From JBMNOI01 sp050942995 (GTDB lineage: Bacteria; Chloroflexota; Anaerolineae; UBA1429), in NCBI GenBank assembly GCA_050942995.1, contig JBMNOI010000026.1, forward strand, positions 1-34,937: a stretch of DNA of 34,937 nucleotides, in the 5' to 3' direction. Positions 16,730-22,985 of this stretch are shown in pieces (the first letter of the stretch is position 1; each line of letters opens with the position of its first letter). The position numbers were made by a program, and so were the translations under genes. The notes below the pieces were generated by a model. That model made no database searches. It saw nothing but the letters and a program-made list of their open reading frames with translations, and was not told where the DNA came from.

Positions 16730-16819
16730 CCTTCTCCTCCCGGGGGTATGGCTATGCCGACCGATCCGGCGGAGCAGAAAACCCCTGCTCTACAGGTATA
16801 CGACAGAGACAGGCGCCGG

Positions 16820-16836
16820 CCCGGAACTCTTCCGGG
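16820..16836. repeat. Perfect inverted repeat, 7-bp arms
   Basis: CCCGGAA and TTCCGGG separated by three bases. On the minus strand it lies in the predicted untranslated leader between the proximal promoter-like site and the wzm start. No T-run follows, so an operator or RNA hairpin is as likely as a terminator. Confidence 0.5.
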
Positions 16837-16872
16837 TGCCCTGCCCATGGCAAAAGATCGCCTTACGATGCT

Positions 16873-16901
16873 TGTATATCTGTCGCATTGCTGTCGCATT
16901 G
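16873..16901 (-). promoter_or_regulatory. Tandem 11-bp repeat adjoining a -10-like hexamer
   Basis: CTGTCGCATTG occurs twice without a gap on the plus strand (16880-16890 and 16891-16901). Read on the minus strand, the repeats are followed after one base by TATACA (16878-16873), a fair -10. The leader to wzm would be about 135 nt. The CTGTC core and 11-bp period recall the enterobacterial Pho box, but spacing to the -10 is shorter than there. The repeat is certain; its use as a regulator-binding promoter is inference. Confidence 0.45.
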
Positions 16902-16929
16902 AATGCCAGGCGAGGTAAGGACATTCCGA

Positions 16930-16951
16930 GATGGTCTCCAATGAGACCATC
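16930..16951. repeat. Perfect inverted repeat, 9-bp arms
   Basis: Arms GATGGTCTC and GAGACCATC enclose a four-base loop CAAT. It would form a stable hairpin in RNA from either strand and lies between the two promoter-like sites of the leader. There is no following T-tract. A protein-binding operator is an equal possibility. Confidence 0.6.
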
Positions 16952-17154
16952 CATACGGTCGATCGGGAAGATACGATGCGGCGGCGCACGAGGAAGCGCT
17001 GTCAGATTGATGGGGAAAGAGGGAACACAGCGTACCCTGCTGAACGCAGCCGATGCGAGAGTAGAAACGCTGGTCGATGGATCAGCTTGAGGACCGGGCG
17101 GTCGCGTCAGCACAGCATTGTGCGCTGCGGGGATGTTGTGGGGATATCGCTGCT

Positions 17155-17179
17155 CGGGCCGTTCCGACGCGACGGCCCG
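17155..17179. repeat. Inverted repeat, 8-bp GC-rich arms
   Basis: CGGGCCGT and ACGGCCCG are separated by nine bases. The arms are perfect and G+C rich, so an RNA hairpin here would be stable. It lies about 90 bases downstream of the distal minus-strand promoter-like site and could act as an attenuator-like structure, although no U-run follows. Confidence 0.5.
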
Positions 17180-17258
17180 GAGTGAAAACGATCGTCATCT
17201 ACTATCGGTCAGAAAACATACCGTCATCATGAGTCGACGGCTATTCTTATCTCAGCAT

Positions 17259-17289
17259 ATCATACCAAGGTTACATCAAGGTTACACAA
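17259..17289 (-). promoter_or_regulatory. Extended -10 promoter overlapped by an 11-bp-period direct repeat
   Basis: On the minus strand TGGTATGAT (17267-17259) is an extended -10. Immediately upstream the decamer TGTAACCTTG occurs twice with an 11-bp period (plus-strand copies at 17266-17275 and 17277-17286), occupying where a -35 would lie. TTGTGT at 17289-17284 is a poor -35 at 19 bp. It would drive the wzm operon with a leader of about 520 nt. Repeats spaced by one helical turn are typical of tandem response-regulator sites; which regulator binds is unknown. Confidence 0.5.
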
Positions 17290-17345
17290 ACGTTAATCTT
17301 GAAACATTGCCTCGGGAAATCGCCCGGATCCCCCCGGCAACGACC

Positions 17346-17705
17346 TTACCCTTCGCGTGAACGATAGATTTCTACCCCCACGGCACGAGCCTGACGTATA
17401 ACCTGCGGCTTTTCTACCCGCACGGTCACGGCGTTGACATGCGCGTCCCTCAGGCAGAGGGTCGCGATCTCTTCCGCCAGACGTTCGACCAGGCCAAAGC
17501 GCGAACTCTCGACCAACGCCTGAATACGTCGCACCATCGCGCTATAATCCGCCGTATCGGCGATATCGTCTGAGGCGGCGGCCGCACGGATATCGGTATG
17601 CAACGTCAGACTGATGAGGATATCTTGTGGGGAATCCTGCTCATCAGGATTGATTCCGATAATGCCACGTAATAACAGATCTCGAATGATGATCCGATCG
17701 GTCAT
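17346..17705 (-). CDS. folB: Dihydroneopterin aldolase
   Basis: A 119-residue FolB. The enzyme cleaves 7,8-dihydroneopterin to 6-hydroxymethyl-7,8-dihydropterin and glycolaldehyde in folate synthesis and acts as a cytosolic ring oligomer. Visible family features are the N-terminal IIIRDLLLRGIIGINPDEQ, the DYSAMVRRIQALVE segment with the conserved Tyr, LVERLAEEIA, and the C-terminal VRVEKPQVIRQARAVGVEI with the catalytic-region lysine. Length is standard. GAGGGA precedes the start, 9 bases after the stop of the SDR gene, so the two are co-transcribed. This small housekeeping unit separates the two glycan blocks and has no obvious link to polysaccharide synthesis. Confidence 0.93.
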   Translation of the reverse strand: MTDRIIIRDLLLRGIIGINPDEQDSPQDILISLTLHTDIRAAAASDDIADTADYSAMVRRIQALVESSRFGLVERLAEEIATLCLRDAHVNAVTVRVEKPQVIRQARAVGVEIYRSREG

Positions 17706-17714
17706 CTCATTCCC

Positions 17715-18449
17715 TCAGGTACGCAGATGCTCTCCACCGGTAACGTGAATCACATCACCGGTGACGAAATCAGACTCTAGCAGAAAAAGGACGGTTCGCG
17801 TGATCTCTTCCGGCGAGCCCACCCGGCGGGCCGGGATTCTGGGGACGAGACGCTCGAGATACGATTCGTCCTCACCCGGAGGCGGCAGGATAACGCCCGG
17901 CGCGATGGCGTTCACCTGAACGTTGGGCGCCAGGGCCAGAGCCAGGCTTTGCGTCATGGTCACCAGGGCGGCTTTGGTCATGGTATAGGCCATATATCCC
18001 GTTCCGGGCCGCAGGGCGCGCCAGTCCACCATGTTGATAATATGTCCACGCTGCCCCTCGATCAATCGGGCGGCATAGGCCTGACACAGAAAAAAAGGGG
18101 CCTTGAGGTTGATGGCGAAATGGTTGTCCCAGTTGGCCTCTGTGGTGCTGTCCCACGTTCCCCGCTCAAAGATCGACGCCGAGTTGATCAGTACGTCCAC
18201 ATGTCCAAAGGCTTTCACGCCCTCATCCACAAGGCGCGGCAAGCCGACGATATCGCGCAGGTCGGCCTGTACGGTGATTGCGTCACTTCCCAGACGGCGA
18301 ACCTCATTCACGAGATCATCGGCCGAGTCGCGAGACGTGAAATAGTGGACGATCACACGCGCGCCCCGGGCCGCCACAGCCAGCGCCATCGCCCGGCCGA
18401 GGCGGACGGCCGCCCCGGTGATCAATACGCTTTTTCCGGCGAGATCCAT
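17715..18449 (-). CDS. Pteridine reductase-like short-chain dehydrogenase
   Basis: A 244-residue SDR, predicted to reduce a pterin such as dihydromonapterin or dihydrobiopterin/dihydrofolate with NADPH. The cofactor motif is TGAAVRLGRA (11-20), the family variant TGXXXRXG. The catalytic residues are D142, Y155 and K159. The aspartate in HIINMVD stands where most SDRs have Ser, which is the signature of the PTR1/FolM pteridine reductases, as is YTMTKAAL. It forms a two-gene unit with folB, which strongly supports a pterin substrate. A GGAGGAG SD lies ahead of the ATG, and a promoter is seen at 18506-18534. An alternative is an ordinary 3-oxoacyl reductase-like SDR, less likely given the Asp and the neighbour. 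Confidence 0.85.
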   Translation of the reverse strand: MDLAGKSVLITGAAVRLGRAMALAVAARGARVIVHYFTSRDSADDLVNEVRRLGSDAITVQADLRDIVGLPRLVDEGVKAFGHVDVLINSASIFERGTWDSTTEANWDNHFAINLKAPFFLCQAYAARLIEGQRGHIINMVDWRALRPGTGYMAYTMTKAALVTMTQSLALALAPNVQVNAIAPGVILPPPGEDESYLERLVPRIPARRVGSPEEITRTVLFLLESDFVTGDVIHVTGGEHLRT

Positions 18450-18505
18450 CGACTACTCCTCCGTCTGTTCCGCTACAGACTGCGAGAGATACCTTGTCAC
18501 CGATC

Positions 18506-18534
18506 ATGGTAGCAACCGACTGCCGGCCTGTCAA
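18506..18534 (-). promoter_or_regulatory. Sigma70-type promoter for the SDR-folB unit
   Basis: TTGACA (18534-18529) and TACCAT (18511-18506) on the minus strand are separated by exactly 17 bp. Transcription would begin near 18499, giving a leader of about 50 nt that ends in the GGAGGAG ribosome-binding site of the SDR gene. Confidence 0.65.
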
Positions 18535-18561
18535 TCCTGCGGAGGCATCCGGCGGAACTGT

Positions 18562-18590
18562 TTGCCGCTCCCGGGCAAAATGTGTAAAGT
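18562..18590 (+). promoter_or_regulatory. Sigma70-type promoter for the hydrolase
   Basis: TTGCCG (18562-18567) and TAAAGT (18585-18590) are separated by 17 bp; each matches consensus at four of six positions. It points to the hydrolase gene at 18645 and is divergent from the SDR promoter, with about 30 bp between the two -35 elements. Confidence 0.5.
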
Positions 18591-18604
18591 GAACGCGACG
18601 GTCG

Positions 18605-18618
18605 GATGATCGATCATC
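18605..18618. promoter_or_regulatory. 14-bp perfect palindrome, possible operator
   Basis: GATGATCGATCATC is a perfect palindrome located just downstream of the plus-strand -10, at about +8 to +21, and ahead of the hydrolase SD. The position suits a repressor site. The short length means chance cannot be excluded. Confidence 0.35.
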
Positions 18619-18644
18619 TTGATGAGTAATCGACGGGAGGTGCC

Positions 18645-19457
18645 ATGTCAGGCTGGATCGAGGGCGATGTAACGGCCAACGGAATTCGCATCCACTATTA
18701 TCGCACCGGCGGCGATAAACCATCTGTGCTCCTGGCCCATGGCGTCACAGATAACGGCCTTTGCTGGCGGCCCGTCGCCGAGATCCTGCAGGCCGACTAT
18801 GATGTCATCATGGTAGACGCCCGCGGCCATGGGTTGTCCGAGGCGACCCCCGATGGGTATCGATATGAGGTGCTGGCCGCCGATCTGGTGGGCGTGGCGC
18901 GGGCGCTGGATTTGCAAAGGCCCGCTCTGGTGGGCCACTCCATGGGCGCCGCCACGGTGGCCGAGGCCGTCGCCCTGTCATCGGGTCTGGCGCGTTGCGT
19001 CGTGCTGGAGGATCCTCCGTGGCTGGAGGTGCCACGCACACCGGCCCAGCGCGAGCAACGAATCGAGCGCTTTCAGGCCAACCTCGAAAAGCAACGCCAG
19101 ATGTCCCATCAGGAGCTGATCGAATTCTGCCGCGCGCAGTCTCCTTCCTGGCCCGATAACGAGCTGGAAGCGTGGGCCCAGGCCAAACATCAGGTGAGCC
19201 CGCACGTCGTCGAGTTGATGGGCGGCCCGGCGCAGAACTGGCGAGAGATCGCCCGCGCCATCGATTGCCCCATCCTTCTGATCGCGGCCGATCCCGACCG
19301 GGGCGGCATCGTCACCCCGCGGGTCGCCGATGAGGCCGCCACGCTGTGGCGCGACGGTCGGGTTGTCACGATCGAGGGGGCGGGACACAATGTTCGACGC
19401 GAAGGATTCGCGCCGTTCATGTCCGCTCTGACGAGCTTTTTGCGAGAGCACTCGTAA
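18645..19457 (+). CDS. Alpha/beta hydrolase
   Basis: A 270-residue cytosolic alpha/beta-hydrolase fold enzyme. The oxyanion segment LLAHGVTDNG, the DARGHGLSE strand, the nucleophile elbow GHSMG with Ser99, an acid in the AADPDRGG region and the catalytic His248 in GAGHNVRREG are all present, so it is likely active on an ester, amide or lactone. A lid-like helical insertion rich in Gln and Arg lies at about residues 135-185. Start codon and GGGAGG SD are unambiguous. It is followed 100 bp later by a sulfatase gene on the same strand. The substrate is not predictable; there is no direct sign that it belongs to the glycan pathway. Confidence 0.9.
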   Translation: MSGWIEGDVTANGIRIHYYRTGGDKPSVLLAHGVTDNGLCWRPVAEILQADYDVIMVDARGHGLSEATPDGYRYEVLAADLVGVARALDLQRPALVGHSMGAATVAEAVALSSGLARCVVLEDPPWLEVPRTPAQREQRIERFQANLEKQRQMSHQELIEFCRAQSPSWPDNELEAWAQAKHQVSPHVVELMGGPAQNWREIARAIDCPILLIAADPDRGGIVTPRVADEAATLWRDGRVVTIEGAGHNVRREGFAPFMSALTSFLREHS

Positions 19458-19478
19458 TACATCCATCATGGCGCATGA

Positions 19479-19513
19479 GGGGTGATCGCTCCACGCATCG
19501 GAAGGATCACCCC
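19479..19513. repeat. Inverted repeat between hydrolase and sulfatase genes
   Basis: GGGGTGATC (19479-19487) and GATCACCCC (19505-19513) are perfect 9-bp arms around a 17-base loop. No T-run follows, so it may be a weak terminator, an RNA-stability hairpin or an operator for the sulfatase. Confidence 0.4.
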
Positions 19514-19557
19514 CATTCACCACATCTCTGACAACACCCGGCAGGAGAAGACATACA

Positions 19558-21018
19558 ATGAAGGCGATCATGGTCATGTTCGATTCGCTGAATCGCGCGT
19601 TCCTGCCCTGCTACGGCAACGATTGGGTTCAGGCGCCCAACTTTCAACGCCTGGCCGAGCGCACCGTCGTATTCGATCGCTCTTATGTCGGCTCGATGCC
19701 CTGTATGCCGGCCCGTCGCGAACTGCACACCGGTCGCTACAATCTGCTGCATCGCAGTTGGGGGCCTTTGGAGCCCTATGACGACTCGATGCCCGAACTG
19801 CTGCGCCGTCACGGTATCCATACCCACCTCATCTCCGACCATCAACACTACTGGGAGGATGGCGGCTGCACCTATCATCATCGCTACTCCACCTGGGTCA
19901 ATGTGCGCGGACAGGAGGGGGATCGCTGGAAAGCGCTGGTCGGGGAAACCGACGCCATGAACACCGACCTGCGCGCGCAGGATCGGGTGAACCGCCGATT
20001 CCTGCAGCGTGATGAGGATCAACCCCAGACCCGCACCTTTGCCGAGGCGCTGGAATTTCTAGAGCTGAATCACGATCGCGACAACTGGTTCCTCCATGTC
20101 GAGACCTTTGATCCGCACGAGCCGTTCTTTAGCCAGCCACATTACAAGGCGCTCTATCCCGACGACTATGAGGGGCCCGATTTCGACTGGCCCGAGTATC
20201 GCAGGGTCACGGAATCGGGCGACGTGGTGCGCCGCTGCCGCAACAACTATGCCGCCCTGCTGACCATGTGCGATGTCAACCTCGGCAAAGTGCTGGATGC
20301 GATGGACCGCTACAACCTGTGGGAGGATACCCTCCTCATCGTCAACACAGACCACGGCTTTTTGCTGGGCGAACATGGCTGGTGGGCCAAGTGCGTCATG
20401 CCCTTTTACGAGGAAGTGGCGCATACGCCGCTGTTCATCTGGGATCCACGCTGCCGCCGAGCCGGCGAGCGCACCAACGCCCTGGTACAGACCATCGACC
20501 TGGCGCCGACCATCCTCGACTATTTCGGTGTGACCGTTCCGCAGGACATGCAGGGCGTCCCTCTGCGAGATACCATCGCCACCGGCGCGCCCGCGCGAGA
20601 GGCCGGCCTCTTTGGCATCTTTGGCGGCCATGTCAACGTGACCGATGGGCGTTATGTCTATATGCGTGGCCCGACCTCGGCGAAAAATGAACCACTCTAC
20701 GAGTACACCCTGATGCCGGCCCATATGCGCAATCTGTTCAGCCCCGAGGAACTGCGCGATGCCGAGATGGCCGCTCCATTCTCCTTTACCAAAGGGGCGC
20801 CCGTCATGCGCATCCCGGCCATGCAGCCGGAAAATCGCGACCTCGTCGCTCGAGAGCTGCAGACCATGCTGTTCGATCTGGAGAACGATCCGGATCAAGA
20901 GCATCCCCTGGACGATCCCGAGGTCGAGGCGCGAATGGTCGCCCATCTGGTGCGGCTGATGCAAGAGAGCGACGCGCCGGAGGAGCAGTATCTTCGCCTG
21001 GGGCTGAGCAAGCCGTAA
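19558..21018 (+). CDS. Type I sulfatase (formylglycine-dependent)
   Basis: A 486-residue sulfatase-family hydrolase. The maturation motif CXPXRXXXXTG is complete (C49-M-P-A-R53, HTG at 57-59), so Cys49 should be converted to formylglycine. Metal-binding residues are suggested by D9 (MVMFDSLNR) and the NTDHGFLLGEHG motif. A single Asp at the N-terminal site replaces the DD of many arylsulfatases, as in some phosphonate monoester hydrolase-like members. No signal peptide is visible, so it is probably cytosolic, unlike many carbohydrate sulfatases. A GGAG SD precedes the ATG. No formylglycine-generating enzyme is present in the window. The substrate could be a sulfated sugar, choline sulfate-like compound or phosphoester. 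Confidence 0.9.
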   Translation: MKAIMVMFDSLNRAFLPCYGNDWVQAPNFQRLAERTVVFDRSYVGSMPCMPARRELHTGRYNLLHRSWGPLEPYDDSMPELLRRHGIHTHLISDHQHYWEDGGCTYHHRYSTWVNVRGQEGDRWKALVGETDAMNTDLRAQDRVNRRFLQRDEDQPQTRTFAEALEFLELNHDRDNWFLHVETFDPHEPFFSQPHYKALYPDDYEGPDFDWPEYRRVTESGDVVRRCRNNYAALLTMCDVNLGKVLDAMDRYNLWEDTLLIVNTDHGFLLGEHGWWAKCVMPFYEEVAHTPLFIWDPRCRRAGERTNALVQTIDLAPTILDYFGVTVPQDMQGVPLRDTIATGAPAREAGLFGIFGGHVNVTDGRYVYMRGPTSAKNEPLYEYTLMPAHMRNLFSPEELRDAEMAAPFSFTKGAPVMRIPAMQPENRDLVARELQTMLFDLENDPDQEHPLDDPEVEARMVAHLVRLMQESDAPEEQYLRLGLSKP

Positions 21019-21028
21019 AGAAGAAGAT

Positions 21029-21057
21029 TTGACATGCCTTTTGGAATGGGCTACATT
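21029..21057 (+). promoter_or_regulatory. Sigma70-type promoter ahead of the plus-strand glycan operon
   Basis: TTGACA (21029-21034) and TACATT (21052-21057) are separated by 17 bp and begin only 10 bases after the sulfatase stop. Transcription would start near 21064. This suggests that the genes from 21075 to 32557 form a unit separate from the sulfatase. Confidence 0.55.
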
Positions 21058-21074
21058 GCCGATGGATCGCCAGG

Positions 21075-21821
21075 TTGATCTCTCCAAAGGAGCACTCGAT
21101 TGCTCTTTTGTTATTATCTGTTTTTTTGAGCCTCAGGAGACTAAATAACCCATTGACAGTCCGCGTAACAGATGATTCCATAGACAACATACCGGTGGCT
21201 AACCCCGATCTGCAGGGGCTTGTTCGCGATCTGCAGGAAGCGATTCGACAACACCGCGAGGTCAACGGTCGACAGGGGTTCGTCTCAAATAGCAGCCTGC
21301 TCGATCAGGTCAACCAGCGGCGCTGGGTCAACAGCCACCTGCCCATCGGCTGGCCGGTCATGCCCAGGGGGATTATCCCCAAGCTCGTCGCTTATGCACA
21401 AAAGATCACCCGTCGGCTTTTTCGCTGGTACATCAATCCCATCGTCGATCAGCAGAATGCGTTCAATGCCGCGGTCGCCCGGGCTCTTGAGCGATTGCAC
21501 GCTCGAATATCCGAGGACAACACTCTCGACCGTGAGGCATATTGCTCTCTGCTCGGTTATCAGGAAGATGCCCTGCTCCGGTTGATCGAACTGGAGCATA
21601 AATACCTCATGACGCAGCAAGAGTTTCTCTCGTTGCGATTGGAACAACTGGAGAAACAACTCGATCCTTCAGAACGCGTTTTTGCAGATCGGATCGATCA
21701 GTTGAAACGATCATTGGAGCAGCAAGCACAAGAGCTAACAAGCCAGCGGGCTTGGACGCGACAACAACTCGAAGAGTTGAGGGATGCCTCATCCGCTCCA
21801 CACTCTGAAAACGACAAGTAA
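21075..21821 (+). CDS. Coiled-coil protein of unknown function (5' end uncertain)
   Basis: Up to 248 residues, not recognised as an enzyme. From about residue 43 it is a helical, charged protein: NPDLQGLVRDLQEAIRQ, a basic middle with RRLFRWYINPIVDQQNAFN, then a coiled coil from roughly residue 165 to 235 (EQLEKQL, LKRSLEQQAQEL, TRQQLEELRD). Similar helical modules are found fused to methyltransferases or glycosyltransferases in glycan clusters, so a scaffold for the enzymes encoded next to it is a fair guess. The frame begins with a TTG at 21075 with no good SD. A real AAAGGAG at 21086-21092 points instead to a TTG in another frame at 21100, and a run of seven T lies at 21121-21127. The first 40 residues should therefore be treated as unreliable. 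Confidence 0.6.
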   Translation: MISPKEHSIALLLLSVFLSLRRLNNPLTVRVTDDSIDNIPVANPDLQGLVRDLQEAIRQHREVNGRQGFVSNSSLLDQVNQRRWVNSHLPIGWPVMPRGIIPKLVAYAQKITRRLFRWYINPIVDQQNAFNAAVARALERLHARISEDNTLDREAYCSLLGYQEDALLRLIELEHKYLMTQQEFLSLRLEQLEKQLDPSERVFADRIDQLKRSLEQQAQELTSQRAWTRQQLEELRDASSAPHSENDK

Positions 21822-21935
21822 TCGTCAGGTTGCGCCCCGATGATCTGTTAGCATCCTCACTGCAATGCAGAGTTGCGCCAACAGCTCCTGTCCGAGCTAT
21901 ACGAAACCTGCGTTGCATCTGCCCGGAGGACTAGA

Positions 21936-22985
21936 GTGCCCCCTTTACGCATTGCCGTGTGCACCAGCCAGGTTCCATTCGATTTTGGAGGCGCCGAGAT
22001 GCTGGCCGGCGCCCTGATCCGGGAACTGGAAAAACGCGGCCACGAAACCGCATTGATTCAGCTTCCACTACGGTGTTTCCCAAAAGAGGAGATCCTCAAG
22101 AGCTACCTGATGTGGCGGCTGACCAACCTCGATCATACCTACGATATGCGCCCCATCCATCGGGTGATTGCGCTCAAGTTTCCTGCCTATGCTATCTCTC
22201 ATCCGCACAAGACGACATGGCTCATCCACCAGCTCCGCCAGGCGTACGATCTTTACGATACGGAATACAGCTTTTTCGATAATACGCCAGAAGATCATGA
22301 ACTGCGCGGCATGATAAGCCATATGGATCGAGTCACGATTAACGAGTCAGAGCGAATCTACTCGATCTCGGCCAATGTGGCCCATCGACTGAGGAAATAT
22401 AACCGGGTACATTCTCAGGTCCTCTATCCGCCTCCGCCTCTCGATGGGCGTTTCTATCACGATCATTACGGTGACTATGTTCTCTGCGTCAGCCGGCTCC
22501 ATCACGTCAAGCGAGTCGATCCGTTGATCCACGCACTGAGGCATACGCGCACACCGGTGCGCTGTATCATTGCCGGACGTGGCCCGGATATGGAGCGGCT
22601 GCAGAAACTCGCCGCACGGAACAAAGTGGCCGACCGCGTCGATTTTCTGGGATTTGTTCCCGATGAAGAGGTCATCGATCTCTATGCCCGCGCCCTGGCC
22701 GTGTACTATGCGCCGGTAGATGAGGATTACGGATTTGCCACAATCGAGGGAATGAAATCCCGGAAGCCGATCTTGACCCTGGACGATAGTGGAGGGGTGC
22801 TCGAGTTCGTCAAGCAAGGGGTCACCGGTCTGATCGCGGCGGCCGGAGCTCCCGAGCTATTAGCGGAATGTATGGATACCCTGTATGAGAACCGGGATAT
22901 GGCCAAACGCCTTGGCTCTGCCGGTCAGGAAATCGTAGCCCCTATCACGTGGGATTCCACGATCGAGCGATTGCTGGATGCATAA
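21936..22985 (+). CDS. GT4-family glycosyltransferase
   Basis: A 349-residue GT4 enzyme beginning MPPLRIAVCTSQVPFDFGGAE, with the glycine-rich acceptor loop and a C-terminal donor site EX7E at E263/E271 (EDYGFATIEGMKSRKPIL). The FPAYAISHPHKTTWLIHQ segment is typical of a GT4 subgroup found in surface-glycan clusters. The frame is open back to a TTG at 21873, but the GTG at 21936 has a perfectly placed GGAGG six bases upstream and gives the expected N-terminal strand, so it is chosen. Its last codons overlap the next GT4 gene by 8 bases, implying coupled translation. Confidence 0.9.
   Translation: MPPLRIAVCTSQVPFDFGGAEMLAGALIRELEKRGHETALIQLPLRCFPKEEILKSYLMWRLTNLDHTYDMRPIHRVIALKFPAYAISHPHKTTWLIHQLRQAYDLYDTEYSFFDNTPEDHELRGMISHMDRVTINESERIYSISANVAHRLRKYNRVHSQVLYPPPPLDGRFYHDHYGDYVLCVSRLHHVKRVDPLIHALRHTRTPVRCIIAGRGPDMERLQKLAARNKVADRVDFLGFVPDEEVIDLYARALAVYYAPVDEDYGFATIEGMKSRKPILTLDDSGGVLEFVKQGVTGLIAAAGAPELLAECMDTLYENRDMAKRLGSAGQEIVAPITWDSTIERLLDA

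Larger units (their letters stand above)
16730..17345. other. Gene-free leader region of the first exporter operon
   Basis: This 616-bp stretch between folB and wzm holds no credible gene on either strand. It contains two perfect tandem repeats with an 11-bp period (16880-16901 and 17266-17286), each ending next to a -10-like hexamer on the minus strand, and several perfect inverted repeats (16820-16836, 16930-16951, 17155-17179, plus a 5-bp one at 17110-17123). There is no U-rich tract after the hairpins, so none is a clear intrinsic terminator. The left end is the SD and TTG start of wzm. The region also follows folB; no terminator for folB was identified. Confidence 0.7.

Noticed and set aside
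16820..17179. Intrinsic terminators for folB
   Set aside because: The hairpins are perfect but none is followed by a U-rich tract on the minus strand, so calling terminators would be unsupported.
16880..17286. CRISPR-like repeats
   Set aside because: Only two copies of each 11-bp unit, different in sequence, without spacers or cas genes.
20059..21087. 342-codon open frame on the minus strand
   Set aside because: It is antisense to the sulfatase, which has the full CXPXR signature. No independent support.
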